Of a stretch of DNA of 64,000 nt, positions 32,427 to 42,819 are shown one piece after another (position 1 is the stretch's first letter; the number at the start of each line of letters is the position of its first letter). The stretch covers positions 2,443,664-2,507,663 of the forward strand of contig NZ_LMHJ01000001.1 in the NCBI RefSeq assembly GCF_001427795.1, given 5' to 3'. The stretch comes from Nocardioides sp. Root682 (GTDB taxonomy: Bacteria; Actinomycetota; Actinomycetes; Propionibacteriales; Nocardioidaceae). A program made the position numbers and the translations under genes. Below the pieces are notes generated by a model, which worked only from the letters and a program-made list of their open reading frames with translations, searched no databases and was not told the DNA's origin.

Positions 32427-35068
32427 CAGCTCTCACTCTCTCCGGTTTCGGATGCCTCGATTGTGGCATCCGGAGCCTGATCGAGCGATTCCGTCGCTGC
32501 GACGGGGGCGTCGGCGGTCACGTCGGCGGTCGCTTCGGCCTCTTCGCCCGCGCCCTCCTCGTCGAGCTCCTTGGCCTCGACCGATCGAGCGACGACCGCA
32601 ACGGAGTCACCCTTCTTCGGCGTGACGAAGTTGACGCCCTGCGTGGAGCGTCCGGTGACCCGGAAGTCCTCGTTGATCGGGCTGCGCACGACCTGGCCGG
32701 TGGCGGTGATCGAGAGGATCTCGTCGCCGTCGACGACGATGAAGGCGCCGACCAGCGAACCGCGCTCCTCGTTGGTGAGGGTCATCGCCTTGATGCCGAG
32801 ACCGCCCCGCGACTGGAGGCGGTACTCCGAGATCCGGGTCCGCTTGGCCTTGCCCGCGTCGGTGATCGTGAAGACGTACTGGACGTTGTCCGCTGCCTCC
32901 TCGTGCGCGACGTCGGCCGCGCGGATCACGGCCATCGACAGCAGCGCGTCGCCACTGCGGAACTTCATGCCCGTGACGCCGGAGGTGGCCCGGCCCATCG
33001 GCCGCAGCTGCGAGTCGTCGGCGGGGAAGCGGATGGCCTGGCCCTTGCGGGAGACCAGCAGGATGTGGTCCTCGCTGTTGACCAGCTCGGCCCCGATCAG
33101 CTCGTCGTCGTCCTCGCGGAAGTTGATCGCGATGACGCCGGCCTGACGCGGACTGTTGTAGTCACCCAGTCGGGTCTTCTTGACCAGACCACGCCTGGTC
33201 GCGAGGACGAGGTACGGCGCCTGCTCGTAGTCCCGGATCGCCAGCACCTGGGCAATCGACTCGTCCGGCTGGAACGACAGCAGCCCGGCCACGTGGCCGC
33301 CCTTGGCGTCGCGCGACGCCTCGGGCAGGTTGTAGGCCTTGGTGCGGTAGACCCGGCCGGCCGTGGTGAAGAACAGCAGCCAGTGGTGGTTGGTCGTCGA
33401 GATGAAGTGCTCGACGACGTCGTCGCCACGCAGCGAGGCCCCACGAACGCCCTTCCCGCCGCGCTTCTGCGTGCGGTACTGGCTGGCGAGGGTCCGCTTG
33501 GCGTAGCCGCCGCGGGTGATGGAGACGACGAGCTCCTCGTCGGGGATGAGGTCCTCCATCGACAGGTCACCGTCGGCGGCGATGATCTGCGAGCGCCGGT
33601 CGTTGCCGTACTTCTCGACGATGCCGCCGAGCTCGTCGATGACGATCTGCCGCTGGCGGCTGACGTTGGCGAGGATGTCGCGGTAGTCGGCGATCTCGAG
33701 CTCGATCTCGGCGAGCTCGTCGATGATCTTCTGGCGCTGCAGGGCTGCGAGCTGGCGCAGCTGCATGCCGAGGATCGCGGTGGCCTGGAGCTCGTCGACG
33801 TCGAGCAGCGCCTGCAGGCCCGTGTTCGCCTCGGCGACGTCGGGTGAACGCCGGATGAGCGCGATCACCTCGTCGAGCATGTCGAGCGCCTTGACCAGGC
33901 CGCGCAGGATGTGGGCCCGTTCCTCGGCCGCCCGCAGCAGGTACTCGGTACGACGCCGGATGACCTCGACCTGGTGGGTCACCCAGTTGCTGATGAACTG
34001 GTCGATCGTCAGCGTGCGCGGCACGCCGTCGACCAGCGCCAGCATGTTCGCGCTGAAGTTGGTCTGCAGCTCGGTGTGCTTGAGCAGGTTGTTGAGGACG
34101 ACCCGGGCAACGGCATCGCGACGGAGCACGACCACCAGGCGCTGGCCGGTGCGGTCCGAGGTGTCGTCGCGGACATCGCTGATGCCCTGCACCTTGCCGG
34201 AGTCGGCGAGCTCGGCGATCTTCAGCGCCAGGTTGTCCGGGTTGACCATGTAGGGCAGCTCGGTGATGACCAGGCAGGTCCGTCCCTTGCTGTCCTCGTC
34301 GACCTCGATCACCGCGCGCTGGGTGATCGAGCCACGACCGGTGCGGTAGGCCTGCTCGATGCCGGTGGTGCCGACGATGAGCGCGCCGTTGGGGAAGTCG
34401 GGGCCCTTGATCCGCTCCAGGAGGGCTTCCTGGAGCTCCTCACGGGTGGCGTCGGGGTTCTCGAGCGCCCACGTCGCACCGGCGGCGACCTCGCGCAGGT
34501 TGTGCGGCGGGATGCTGGTGGCCATGCCGACCGCGATGCCGGCCGAGCCGTTGACCAGCAGGTTCGGGAACCGGGCCGGCAGGACCTTCGGCTCCTCGGA
34601 GCGACCGTCGTAGTTCGGCTGGAAGTCGACGGTCTCCTTCTCGATGTCGCGGACCATCTCCAGCGCGAGCGGCGCCATCCGGCACTCGGTGTACCGCATG
34701 GCCGCGGCGGAGTCGTTGCCCGGCGAACCGAAGTTGCCCTGGCCGTTGATCAGCGGCGCACGCATCACCCACGGCTGGGCGAGGCGGACGAGGGTGTCGT
34801 AGATCGCGGTGTCACCGTGCGGGTGGTACTGACCCATCACGTCACCGACGACACGGGAGCACTTGGAGAAGCCGCGGTCCGGACGGTAGCCGCCGTCGTA
34901 CATGGCATAGAGGACGCGCCGGTGCACGGGCTTGAGGCCGTCGCGCACGTCGGGCAGCGCCCGGCCGACGATGACCGCCATGGCGTAGTCGATGTAGGCG
35001 CGCTGCATGGAGGTCTGCAGCTCGATGGGCTCGATCCGGCCGCCGAGCGGGACGGGAGTCTCAGTCAC
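32426..35068 (-). CDS. gyrA: DNA gyrase subunit A
   Basis: 880 residues. Breakage-reunion domain with catalytic Tyr in [10 protein letters not shown] and the quinolone-resistance region [20 protein letters not shown]-terminal beta-pinwheel with the GyrA box QKRGGKGV. With GyrB it introduces negative supercoils. The position equal to E. coli Ser83 is Thr, and the strand after the QRDR reads [12 protein letters not shown] where LVDGQGN or LIDGQGN is common. GTG start. Lies 51 bp after gyrB, one operon. The C-terminal tail of about 45 residues is acidic and Ala-rich. Confidence 0.97.
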   Translation of the reverse strand: MTETPVPLGGRIEPIELQTSMQRAYIDYAMAVIVGRALPDVRDGLKPVHRRVLYAMYDGGYRPDRGFSKCSRVVGDVMGQYHPHGDTAIYDTLVRLAQPWVMRAPLINGQGNFGSPGNDSAAAMRYTECRMAPLALEMVRDIEKETVDFQPNYDGRSEEPKVLPARFPNLLVNGSAGIAVGMATSIPPHNLREVAAGATWALENPDATREELQEALLERIKGPDFPNGALIVGTTGIEQAYRTGRGSITQRAVIEVDEDSKGRTCLVITELPYMVNPDNLALKIAELADSGKVQGISDVRDDTSDRTGQRLVVVLRRDAVARVVLNNLLKHTELQTNFSANMLALVDGVPRTLTIDQFISNWVTHQVEVIRRRTEYLLRAAEERAHILRGLVKALDMLDEVIALIRRSPDVAEANTGLQALLDVDELQATAILGMQLRQLAALQRQKIIDELAEIELEIADYRDILANVSRQRQIVIDELGGIVEKYGNDRRSQIIAADGDLSMEDLIPDEELVVSITRGGYAKRTLASQYRTQKRGGKGVRGASLRGDDVVEHFISTTNHHWLLFFTTAGRVYRTKAYNLPEASRDAKGGHVAGLLSFQPDESIAQVLAIRDYEQAPYLVLATRRGLVKKTRLGDYNSPRQAGVIAINFREDDDELIGAELVNSEDHILLVSRKGQAIRFPADDSQLRPMGRATSGVTGMKFRSGDALLSMAVIRAADVAHEEAADNVQYVFTITDAGKAKRTRISEYRLQSRGGLGIKAMTLTNEERGSLVGAFIVVDGDEILSITATGQVVRSPINEDFRVTGRSTQGVNFVTPKKGDSVAVVARSVEAKELDEEGAGEEAEATADVTADAPVAATESLDQAPDATIEASETGESES

Positions 35069-35119
35069 GATTGGTCTTTCTGCTGTCGTCTATCGATGTC
35101 TAGGAAAACTGCGAGAGTT

Positions 35120-37210
35120 CTAGATATCGAGGAATCGGACGTCCTTGGCGTTGCGCTGGATGAAGGACCGACGCTGCTCGACGTCCTCACCCATCAGGAT
35201 CGAGAAGATCTCGTCGGCCTGGGCCGCGTCGTCGAGGGTCACCTGCAGCATCAGGCGCTGATCGGGGTCCATCGTGGTCTCCCACAGCTCCTTGGCGTTC
35301 ATCTCACCGAGACCCTTGTAGCGCTGGACCGGGTTCTCCTTGGGGAGCTTCTTGCCCTTGCTCAGGCCGTCGGCCATCAGGGTGTCGCGCTCGTGGTCGG
35401 AGTAGACGAACTCGTGCTCGGCTGGCTTGTTCCAGCGCAGCCGGTAGAGCGGCGGCTGGGCCATGTAGACGTAGCCGTGCTCGATCAGCGGCTTCATGAA
35501 GCGGAACAGGAGCGTCAGCAACAACGTGTTGATGTGGTGGCCGTCGACGTCGGCGTCCGCCATCAGCACCACCTTGTGGTAGCGCAGCTTGTCCTCGTTG
35601 AACTCCTCGTGGATCCCCGTGCCGAGCGCGGAGATGATCGAGAGCACCTCGGTGTTGGCGAGCACCTTGTCGATGCGCGCCTTCTCGACGTTGAGGATCT
35701 TTCCGCGGATCGGGAGGATCGCCTGGATGCGCGGGTCGCGTCCCTGACGGGCCGAGCCACCGGCGGAGTCACCCTCGACGATGAAGACCTCGCACTCCTC
35801 GGGGTTCGTCGACTGGCAGTCCGACAGCTTGCCCGGCAGGCTGCCGCCGCCCAGCAGGCCCTTGCGGCCGCGGGCCAGGTCGCGGGCCTTGCGAGCCGCG
35901 ATCCGTGCGGTCGCCGCGGCCTGCGCCTTGCGGATGATGTCCTTGCCCTCGCTGGGGTTCTCCTCCAGCCAGGCACCGAGGCGGTCGTTGACGATCGACT
36001 GCACGAAGCCCTTGGCCTCGGTGTTGCCGAGCTTGGCCTTGGTCTGGCCCTCGAACTGAGGCTCGGAGATCTTGAGGCTGATGATCGCCGTCAGGCCTTC
36101 ACGGATGTCGTCACCGGTGAGGCGATCTTCCTTCTTCTTGATCATTCCCCACTCCTCACCCCACTTGTTGATGAGTGTGGTGAGCGCCGCGCGGAAGCCC
36201 TCTTCGTGGGTGCCGCCCTCGGGGGTGTTGATCGTGTTCGCGAAGGTGTGGACCGACTCGTTGTACGACGTCGTCTGCCACTGCATCGCGAGCTCGAGGC
36301 TCATCGGGTTGTTGGCGTCGACCGCGGTCTCGGCGTCGAAGTCGATGATCGCGCCGACCGTCTGCTTGCGACGGTTGAGGAAGTCGACGTAGTCGGCCAG
36401 GCCGCGCTCGTACTGGAAGACCTGCTCGAGGGCCTTGTGGCCGTCGACCTCGGTCGCGTGGATCTCGGTCGCCGCAGCGGCGACGCCCTCGATGTCGGTC
36501 GTGCCGTCCTCGACCGCGTCGGCCAGCTCCTCGGCCTTGGGACGGGCGTCGACCAGGACGATCTTCAGGCCCTTGTTGAGGAAGGCCATCTCGCGGAAAC
36601 GCGTGGAGATCGTCTCGAGGTTGTAGTCGGTGGTCTCGAAGATGTCGGGGGAGGCCCACCATGTGACGGTGGTGCCCGTGCCCTCGCCGTCCTCGAGGGG
36701 GCGGACCTGGCGCAGGGTGTAGTCGGGCACACCGAGGGAGAACTCCTGCTCCCAGAGGAAGCCGCGGTTCTTCACCTCCAGGTGCAGGTGCGTCGAGAGC
36801 GCGTTGACGACCGACGAACCCACACCGTGCAGACCACCGGAGACCTTGTAGCCGCCGCCGCCGAACTTGCCACCGGCGTGCAGGACGGTCAGCGCCAGCG
36901 TCGCGGCGGGCAGCTCCTGCCCGGGAGCGGTGTCGGTGGGGATGCCGCGGCCGTTGTCGATCACGCTGATCGAGCCGTCGGGGTTGAGCGTGATGTTGAT
37001 CGTGTCGCAGTAGCCGGCGAGCGCCTCGTCGACCGCGTTGTCCACGATCTCCCAGATCAGGTGGTGCAGGCCGCGCTCACCGGTCGAACCGATGTACATG
37101 CCGGGGCGCTTGCGGACTGCTTCGAGTCCCTCCAGCACCTGGATCGCCGAGGCGTCGTACTCGACCTCATCGGCGGGAACCGCGGGCACGGGCTGGTTGT
37201 CGTCGGACAC
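35120..37210 (-). CDS. gyrB: DNA gyrase subunit B
   Basis: 696 residues. GHKL ATPase domain ([58 protein letters not shown]) and a TOPRIM domain ([26 protein letters not shown]). It hydrolyses ATP to drive supercoiling by GyrA. GTG 37210 was selected over a longer frame because it gives the family's short N-terminus and follows AGAGG. A stable hairpin sits in its leader 31 bases before the start codon. Confidence 0.97.
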   Translation of the reverse strand: MSDDNQPVPAVPADEVEYDASAIQVLEGLEAVRKRPGMYIGSTGERGLHHLIWEIVDNAVDEALAGYCDTINITLNPDGSISVIDNGRGIPTDTAPGQELPAATLALTVLHAGGKFGGGGYKVSGGLHGVGSSVVNALSTHLHLEVKNRGFLWEQEFSLGVPDYTLRQVRPLEDGEGTGTTVTWWASPDIFETTDYNLETISTRFREMAFLNKGLKIVLVDARPKAEELADAVEDGTTDIEGVAAAATEIHATEVDGHKALEQVFQYERGLADYVDFLNRRKQTVGAIIDFDAETAVDANNPMSLELAMQWQTTSYNESVHTFANTINTPEGGTHEEGFRAALTTLINKWGEEWGMIKKKEDRLTGDDIREGLTAIISLKISEPQFEGQTKAKLGNTEAKGFVQSIVNDRLGAWLEENPSEGKDIIRKAQAAATARIAARKARDLARGRKGLLGGGSLPGKLSDCQSTNPEECEVFIVEGDSAGGSARQGRDPRIQAILPIRGKILNVEKARIDKVLANTEVLSIISALGTGIHEEFNEDKLRYHKVVLMADADVDGHHINTLLLTLLFRFMKPLIEHGYVYMAQPPLYRLRWNKPAEHEFVYSDHERDTLMADGLSKGKKLPKENPVQRYKGLGEMNAKELWETTMDPDQRLMLQVTLDDAAQADEIFSILMGEDVEQRRSFIQRNAKDVRFLDI

Positions 37211-37240
37211 GCAGGACCTCTTCTGGCTGGACCTCGAACT

Positions 37241-37261
37241 CGCCATGCCGGAGGCATGGCG
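37241..37261 (-). promoter_or_regulatory. Hairpin in the gyrB leader
   Basis: CGCCATGCC and its exact complement separated by GGA, 31-51 bases upstream of the gyrB GTG. Too close to the gene to be a terminator of an upstream transcript; may influence gyrB mRNA or be part of its control region. Confidence 0.5.
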
Positions 37262-37504
37262 AAGGCCGAGTCGTGCGCACAGGTGACGCGTTCCCGGCCA
37301 GACGGCCATTCTAGCCTGCTGAAGGCCTCAGAACACGTTCCATGCCCTCCGGATGGGGGGATCCTTGTGGAAATCCCGCCCTGAGCGGCTCATAACGCCG
37401 GTTTGGAGGGCCGGAGAGGGGGTCCGCTGTGTCCCTGTACGGCTGAGGGGGCCGTTCGGGCCGCAGATCCGCCCCCACATCCGCGCGGGCCGATCACCCC
37501 CGGC

Positions 37505-38104
37505 TCACCCGTAGGTGTCGCGCGGGCCGCGCCCGTCCCGCACGCCGCGCTTGCCGTGCTTCCAGGTCGGCGCGAGCGGCCCCAGGACCTCCACCACCGT
37601 GACCGTGCCGGTGCCGAGCTCCTCGTTGAGGCGGCGCACGATGGTCGTGGCGAGCAGCTTGAGCTGGGTCGCCCACGCCGTCGACTCGGTGCGCACGATC
37701 AGGACCCCGTCGACCAGTGACTCGGGCGTGGAGTGGGCGCCGATCTCGTCCCCGACGATCTCGGTCCAGCGCCCGAACACCCCGCGGACCTGCAGGTCCA
37801 GGGCCCAGCCGCGGTCCTTGATGAGCTTGCCGATCTCGCCGGTCAGGCCCTGCGGGTCGCGGCCGTCGGGATGGGCGCTGCTGTACTGCGGGTCGCCGCG
37901 GCGACCGCGCGAGCCGGGGCGAAAGGTGCCGTTGGGGGAGACCGTGGTGTCGGAGAACCGCCCGCCGCGGCGCTTGGCGGGCGTCGTGCTCGACCCGGCG
38001 GTGCCGAGCGTCTGGGCACGGGCCAGGTCGAGACCGTCCGCGTGGTGCTCGGGTTCGGGCTCGACGGCGTCCGTCTCCTCCGTGCTGTCCTCGGGTTCAG
38101 TCAC
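37505..38104 (-). CDS. dciA: DciA-type (DUF721) protein
   Basis: 199 residues. The first about 95 are disordered, with Arg/Gly-rich basic stretches. The DUF721 domain follows: [38 protein letters not shown] and [17 protein letters not shown]. DciA interacts with the replicative helicase DnaB and supports its loading, fitting its place between recF and gyrB at the origin. The start overlaps the end of recF by 8 bp. A 294-bp gap before gyrB holds the gyrB leader and no visible gene. Confidence 0.88.
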   Translation of the reverse strand: MTEPEDSTEETDAVEPEPEHHADGLDLARAQTLGTAGSSTTPAKRRGGRFSDTTVSPNGTFRPGSRGRRGDPQYSSAHPDGRDPQGLTGEIGKLIKDRGWALDLQVRGVFGRWTEIVGDEIGAHSTPESLVDGVLIVRTESTAWATQLKLLATTIVRRLNEELGTGTVTVVEVLGPLAPTWKHGKRGVRDGRGPRDTYG

Positions 38105-39233
38105 GGGTCACCTCACCGCCGGCCACCTGGAAGGTGACGCCGCGCAGCTGGGGAGGGACGTCGGCCGCGACCGCCGCCGTGACCAGCACCTGCTCGGCAC
38201 CGGCGACGAGCTCCGCCAGCTGGGTACGGCGTTCGGCGTCGAGCTCGGCGAACACGTCGTCGAGCACCAGGATCGGGTCGTCGCCGTCGGCCCGCAGGAG
38301 GTCGTACGACGCCAGCCGCAGCGCGAGCGCGAACGACCAGGACTCCCCGTGGCTGGCGTAGCCGCGCACCGGCAACCGCTGGTCGTCACCCGGGCCCAGG
38401 GTCAGCAGGATGTCGTCGCGGTGCGGGCCGACCAGGGTGACGCCGCGACCGATCTCGTCGTGCTGGCGGCGGGCGAGCTCGGCACGGAAGCTTCCCGTGA
38501 GGTCTTCGTCGTCGACCGGCGCCGGCACGCTCGGCTGGTACTCCAGGCGCGCGTCGTCGCGCGAGGCTCCACGCGCCACCGCCTCATAGGCCTTCCCGAG
38601 GTACGGCGCGAGGTCGGTCGCCAGTGCCTGGCGGGCCGCGAGCAGCTCGGTGCCGGTGGCGACGAGGTGGTCGTCCCACACCGCCAGCGTCGCCAGGGCG
38701 CTCTCGCGCGAGGAGCCGCGGGCGGCGTACATCGTCTTCAGGAGGGTGTTGCGCTGGCGCAGCACGCGCTCGTAGTCGGACAGGACGCCGGCCATCCGCG
38801 GCGTGCGGAGCACGATCAGGTCATCGAGGAACCGCCGCCGCTGGCTCGGGTCGCCCTTGACGAGGGCGAGGTCCTCGGGGCTGAACACCACGGTGCGAAC
38901 GATCCCGGCGAGGTCGCGGGCCCGCGACAGCGGCGAGCGGTTGATGCGGGCGCGGTTGGCGCGACCCGGGTTGAGCTCGACCTCGAGGATGGCGGTGCGT
39001 CCTTCCCGGACGACCGCGGCCCGGATGACCGCCTGCTCGGTACCCGCCCGGATCAACGGCGCATCCGTGGCCACCCGGTGCGACGACAAGCGCGAGAGGT
39101 AGTCGATCGCCTCGACCAGATTGGTCTTGCCCTGACCGTTGCGCCCCACGAATGCGGTGACTCCCGCTTCGAGCGCCACGTCGACATCGGCGTAGGACCG
39201 GAAGTCGTGGAGGGTCAGATGCGAGACGTGCAC
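38097..39233 (-). CDS. recF: DNA replication and repair protein RecF
   Basis: 378 residues. Walker [15 protein letters not shown] near residue 32, signature region [20 protein letters not shown] and Walker [14 protein letters not shown] show an SMC-like ATPase. RecF loads RecA at gaps and stalled forks. GTG 39233 gives the typical start [14 protein letters not shown]. Divergent from the TM2/GYF gene across 103 bp. In the standard origin order recF follows gnd directly; here two plus-strand genes are inserted between them. Confidence 0.96.
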   Translation of the reverse strand: MHVSHLTLHDFRSYADVDVALEAGVTAFVGRNGQGKTNLVEAIDYLSRLSSHRVATDAPLIRAGTEQAVIRAAVVREGRTAILEVELNPGRANRARINRSPLSRARDLAGIVRTVVFSPEDLALVKGDPSQRRRFLDDLIVLRTPRMAGVLSDYERVLRQRNTLLKTMYAARGSSRESALATLAVWDDHLVATGTELLAARQALATDLAPYLGKAYEAVARGASRDDARLEYQPSVPAPVDDEDLTGSFRAELARRQHDEIGRGVTLVGPHRDDILLTLGPGDDQRLPVRGYASHGESWSFALALRLASYDLLRADGDDPILVLDDVFAELDAERRTQLAELVAGAEQVLVTAAVAADVPPQLRGVTFQVAGGEVTRD

Positions 39234-39336
39234 AGCCCCATCATCCCCCTCCCTGACCACAACTTTTACGTGCCTCAAAGGACATCCTGCGGGGCAACAT
39301 GTTTGAAGGGGCCTTCGGGGACCTAGGCTGACGTCC

Positions 39337-39771
39337 ATGACGCAACCTCCCCAGAACCCTCCGCCCCCCGGCGGCTACGGCTACGGCGCCTCCGCGCCCA
39401 TCCCCACCGGCGGCCCGTACTTCGTGAACGTGCTCGGCCAGGAGCAGGGCCCGATCGACTTCAACACCCTTGCCCAGATGGCCGTTTCCGGCCAGATCAA
39501 GTCCGACGCCCCGGTGCGCTCGGCTGACAGCCAGCAGTACATCGCGGCCAAGGACGTCCCCGGTCTGTACTCCGAGAAGGAGTGGCTGACCGTTGTCCTG
39601 CTCTCGTGGCTGCTCGGCAGCTTCGGTGTCGACCGCTTCTACCTCGGCCAGACCGGTCTGGGCCTCGGCAAGCTGTTCACCTGCGGTGGCTGCGGCATCT
39701 GGGCGATCTACGACCTGATCATGTTCGCGCTGCGCAAGCAGCACGACGCTGACGGCCGCCCCTTCCGCTGA
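39337..39771 (+). CDS. TM2-domain membrane protein with GYF-like domain
   Basis: 144 residues. A Pro/Gly/Tyr-rich start, then a GYF_2-like module ([40 protein letters not shown]) and a TM2 domain of two helices with the DRF-type motif [20 protein letters not shown] and [11 protein letters not shown]. Such proteins are small membrane proteins of unknown role; the GYF-like part may bind Pro-rich peptides. One of two plus-strand genes inserted between recF and gnd. Confidence 0.85.
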   Translation: MTQPPQNPPPPGGYGYGASAPIPTGGPYFVNVLGQEQGPIDFNTLAQMAVSGQIKSDAPVRSADSQQYIAAKDVPGLYSEKEWLTVVLLSWLLGSFGVDRFYLGQTGLGLGKLFTCGGCGIWAIYDLIMFALRKQHDADGRPFR

Positions 39772-39793
39772 GCACCCACCCTGCATCAGACGC

Positions 39794-40234
39794 GTGACCA
39801 CGACCCCGCCCGCCACTGAGGAGTCCTCCACCAGGAGCCTCCTGCGACACGTCCGCCTCTCGAGCGCGGACGTCGTCGCGGCGGGTGGGGTCGCTGCCGT
39901 CGGGGTGGCCTTCCTGTTGTCCCCCGACCACATCGAGGACGGGCCGATCCTGTGCCCGTTCCGCGGCCTCACCGGTCTGCCCTGCCCCGGGTGCGGCCTG
40001 ACCCGGTCCTGGGTCTACGGCGCCCACGGCTGGTGGCGGGAGTCCTTCTCCGCCAACCCGTTCGGCCTGGTGGCGCTGGCGGCCGTCGTGACCTTCGTCG
40101 TCCTGGTCGTCGTACGACGCGCGCGGCGACTGCCGCCGCCCTCGCTGGACAAGATGCTGCGGCACCCGGTGGCCATCGGCCTGGGTGCGATCTGGCTGGT
40201 CTACGGGCTGATCCGCCTCGTCCTCGCCATCTGA
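39794..40234 (+). CDS. DUF2752 membrane protein
   Basis: 146 residues starting at GTG. The DUF2752 signature is intact: CPFRGLTGLPCPGCGLTRSW, with the paired cysteines, between hydrophobic helices (about 28-45, 80-105 and 122-145). Function unknown. It lies 22 bp after the TM2 gene, with which it is often found, and ends 8 bp from the convergent gnd gene. The cysteine-rich loop could bind a metal, but this is not established. Confidence 0.88.
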   Translation: MTTTPPATEESSTRSLLRHVRLSSADVVAAGGVAAVGVAFLLSPDHIEDGPILCPFRGLTGLPCPGCGLTRSWVYGAHGWWRESFSANPFGLVALAAVVTFVVLVVVRRARRLPPPSLDKMLRHPVAIGLGAIWLVYGLIRLVLAI

Positions 40235-40242
40235 CTTCTGCG

Positions 40243-41124
40243 TCAGTCCTTCTTGATGCTGTGGCCGCCGAAACCGGCACGCATCGCCGAGATCGCCTTC
40301 ATGGCGTGGTCCTCCGGCTGCCGCGAAACGAAGCGCGCGAACAGCGACGCGGAGATGGCCGGCATCGGGACAGCGTTCTCGATCGCGGCCTCGACCGTCC
40401 AGCGACCTTCACCCGAATCGTCGGCGTAGCCGCGGATCCCGTCGAGGTGCTCGTCGGCGCGGAGTCCTTCGACGAGCAGGTCCAGCAGCCAGGAGCGGAC
40501 GACCGTTCCGGTGCGCCAGGACGCGAAGATCTCGGGCACGTTCTCGACGATGTCGACCTTGTCGAGCAGCTCCCAGCCCTCGGCGTAGGCCTGCATCATC
40601 GCGTACTCGATGCCGTTGTGGACCATCTTGGCGAAGTGACCGGCGCCCGGCGTCGGGCCGCAGTGCACCAGACCGTCCTCGGTGTCGGTGGGCTTGAGTG
40701 CCTCGAACGCGGGCATCACCTTCGCGGCGTCGTCGACCGAGCCGCCGTACATCAGGGCGTAGCCGTTCTGCAGGCCCCAGACCCCGCCCGAGGTGCCGCA
40801 GTCGACGAAGCCGATGCCGTTCTCGGCAAGGGAGGCAGCGTTGATCGCGTCGTCGGTGTACTTGGAGTTGCCGCCGTCGACCACCACGTCGCCGGCGCTG
40901 AGCAGGCCCTTGAGCTCGGTGATCGTGGAGCGCGTCGGGTCACCGGCCGGGACCATCACCCACACGACCTTGGGGGAGGGGAGTGCCTCGACCAGCGCGG
41001 CCAGGCTCTCCACGTCGGCAAGGTCGGGGTTGCGGTCGTAACCGACGACGGTGTGACCCGCGTTGCGCAGGCGGGTGCGCATGTTGCCACCCATCTTGCC
41101 GAGTCCGACCAGTCCGATGTCCAT
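40243..41124 (-). CDS. gnd: 6-phosphogluconate dehydrogenase, decarboxylating (short type)
   Basis: 293 residues, the short form of the family. Rossmann start MDIGLVGLGKMGGNMRTRLR, substrate-binding DGGNSKYTDD and GTSGGVWGLQNGYALMYGG, and catalytic HFAKMVHNGIEYAMMQAYAE. It oxidises 6-phosphogluconate to ribulose-5-phosphate and CO2, making NADPH or NADH. A gnd gene between dnaN and recF is a classical actinobacterial origin feature. Read leftwards, 59 bp after dnaN. Confidence 0.95.
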   Translation of the reverse strand: MDIGLVGLGKMGGNMRTRLRNAGHTVVGYDRNPDLADVESLAALVEALPSPKVVWVMVPAGDPTRSTITELKGLLSAGDVVVDGGNSKYTDDAINAASLAENGIGFVDCGTSGGVWGLQNGYALMYGGSVDDAAKVMPAFEALKPTDTEDGLVHCGPTPGAGHFAKMVHNGIEYAMMQAYAEGWELLDKVDIVENVPEIFASWRTGTVVRSWLLDLLVEGLRADEHLDGIRGYADDSGEGRWTVEAAIENAVPMPAISASLFARFVSRQPEDHAMKAISAMRAGFGGHSIKKD

Positions 41125-41183
41125 GGGCGCAATCCTCCAGGTGGTGATGAAAGGGGTGCTGTGGGTGGCTCAGCGCGAAGAGG

Positions 41184-42344
41184 TCAGCTCAGGAGGCGGC
41201 GCGGCATGAGCAGGTAGCGGAACGAGCCGCCGTCGGTCGGCGCCGTCTCGTCGCCCGTGCCGCTGATGACGACCGGCTTCGAGGCCTGCGTGAACGCCAG
41301 CTCGACGACCGGTTCGTCGATCGCGCCGAGGCCGTCGAGCAGGAACGCCGGGTTGAACCCGGTGACCAGGTCCTCACCGTCGATCTGCGCGGGGACCGAC
41401 TCCGAGGCCTGGGCGTCGTCGCCCGAGCCGGCGTCGAGGATCAGCGCACCGTCGCGGAAGCTGAGCTGGACGGCGGTGTTGCGGTCGGCAACGAGCGAGA
41501 CGCGCTTGACCGACTCGATCAGCTCGGCCCGGTCGATCCGCGCCACGGTCAGCTTCTCGCTCGGGAAGAGCGCCCGCACCTTGGGGAACTCACCGTCGAG
41601 CAGTCGCGTCGTCGTACGACGCACGCCACCGGGGCCGGTGCCCTCGAAGCCGATGATGCCGTCGCCGGCACCGGAGGCCGAGAGCGCGATCGTGACTTCA
41701 GGACCCGCGGTCAGCGACTTGGCGGTGTCGCCGAGGACCTTCGCCGGGACCAGGGCGGCCATCGTCACGTCGGGGGTGCCCGGGTTCCAGGTCAGCTCGC
41801 GCTGCGAGAGCCGGAACCGGTCGGTCGCGAGCAGGGCGATCGTGTCGCCCTCGATCTCGACCCGGACGCCGGTGAGGACGGGGAGCATGTCGTCGCGACC
41901 CGCTGCGGTCACGGCTTGCGCGACGGCGTGGGCGAAGGCCTCGCTCGGCACGGTACCGGTGGCCGAGGGCATGTCCGGGATCGAGGGGTAGTCCTCGACG
42001 GGCATCGTCTGCAGCGAGAAGCGCGAGGAACCGCAGGTCAACGAGACCCGGGTGCCGTCGAGGGTGATGTCGACCGGCTTGTTCGGGAGGCTGCGGCAGA
42101 TGTCGGCGAGCAGCCGGCCACTGACCAGCGCCTTGCCCTCGTCGCTGACCTCAGCAGTGAGGGTGGCCCGAGCCGACGTCTCGTAGTCGAAGGTCGACAG
42201 GATCAGGCCCTCGTCGCTGGCCTCGATCAACAGGCCGGCGAGGACGGGGGCACTGGGGCGCACCGGAAGGCTGCGAGCAGCCCAGGCCACGGCGTCGGCG
42301 AGGACGTCACGGTCGACACGGAACTTCACGGCGTCGTACCTCAT
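41184..42344 (-). CDS. dnaN: DNA polymerase III beta sliding clamp
   Basis: 386 residues in three similar clamp folds; the start reads MRYDAVKFRVDRDVLADAVA and the end SFRYLLMPRRLL, the usual clamp terminus. It encircles DNA as a dimer and tethers the polymerase. ATG 42344 was chosen over longer frames as it matches the family start. Upstream lies the dnaA-dnaN intergenic region with DnaA boxes. Confidence 0.97.
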   Translation of the reverse strand: MRYDAVKFRVDRDVLADAVAWAARSLPVRPSAPVLAGLLIEASDEGLILSTFDYETSARATLTAEVSDEGKALVSGRLLADICRSLPNKPVDITLDGTRVSLTCGSSRFSLQTMPVEDYPSIPDMPSATGTVPSEAFAHAVAQAVTAAGRDDMLPVLTGVRVEIEGDTIALLATDRFRLSQRELTWNPGTPDVTMAALVPAKVLGDTAKSLTAGPEVTIALSASGAGDGIIGFEGTGPGGVRRTTTRLLDGEFPKVRALFPSEKLTVARIDRAELIESVKRVSLVADRNTAVQLSFRDGALILDAGSGDDAQASESVPAQIDGEDLVTGFNPAFLLDGLGAIDEPVVELAFTQASKPVVISGTGDETAPTDGGSFRYLLMPRRLLS

Positions 42345-42819
42345 CACTAGTTCGAAGGAGCCGGGCCCAACTCGCTGCGGTGCGCCTGCCGGGGAATGAC
42401 AGATCTGGAGTTCGTGCCCGTGTGGGGTTGCATCCTGCCATGTCATTCCCAAGAGCGGGACCAGCAACCTCGTCGAAGAGCCTTGTGGGTGCCTCCCGAT
42501 CGGCTGAGTGCACAGGGAGAGGGCCCGGAGAGGTGCTGCGCTTCGAAGTGTTGGAGTTCAAGAGGGAGTAGTCATAGGTGCGGTGGAAACTGTGGATGAC
42601 CGTTGTTTGCGCAGGTCAGGTGCCCGATGACCGGTGGATGAAGGTTGTGGATGAAATCGGTACGGACGGGGTCCCCCTGTGCAGGAAGCTCCGGTCGTAC
42701 GACGAGCTCCAGGTGGTTCCACGGAATCCTCCCCGTGTAGTTCGCACCATTGGGGGTGGTTTATCCACAGGAACGAACCACAAGAAGAAATGTGGTTCGT
42801 TCCTGGGATCAGCCTGGGA
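42345..42819. other. Replication origin oriC (dnaA-dnaN intergenic region)
   Basis: This 475-bp stretch holds no gene. DnaA boxes seen: the complement of TCATCCACA at 42591-42599 and 42646-42654, a weaker copy at 42632-42640 (TCATCCACC), and a perfect TTATCCACA at 42761-42769 next to a 13-bp hairpin. More degenerate CCACA words occur between. Gene orientation diverges around this segment and dnaA-rpmH, and the position is that of oriC in Streptomyces and Mycobacterium. No pronounced AT-rich unwinding element stands out. Confidence 0.8.
42770..42803 (-). terminator. dnaA terminator hairpin adjoining a DnaA box
   Basis: A perfect 13-bp inverted repeat (GGAACGAACCACA and complement) with loop AGAAGAAA lies 17 bp beyond the dnaA stop on the minus strand. 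Its outer edge touches the TTATCCACA box, so termination and DnaA binding may interfere. Confidence 0.75.

Noticed and set aside
35040..35119. Intein or insertion between gyrB and gyrA
   Set aside because: Both proteins have normal length and uninterrupted motifs; the 51-bp gap is an ordinary intercistronic space.
33911..37384. 1157-codon rightward frame opposite gyrB and gyrA
   Set aside because: Mirror of the gyr coding strand; composition is typical of antisense frames and no motif is present.
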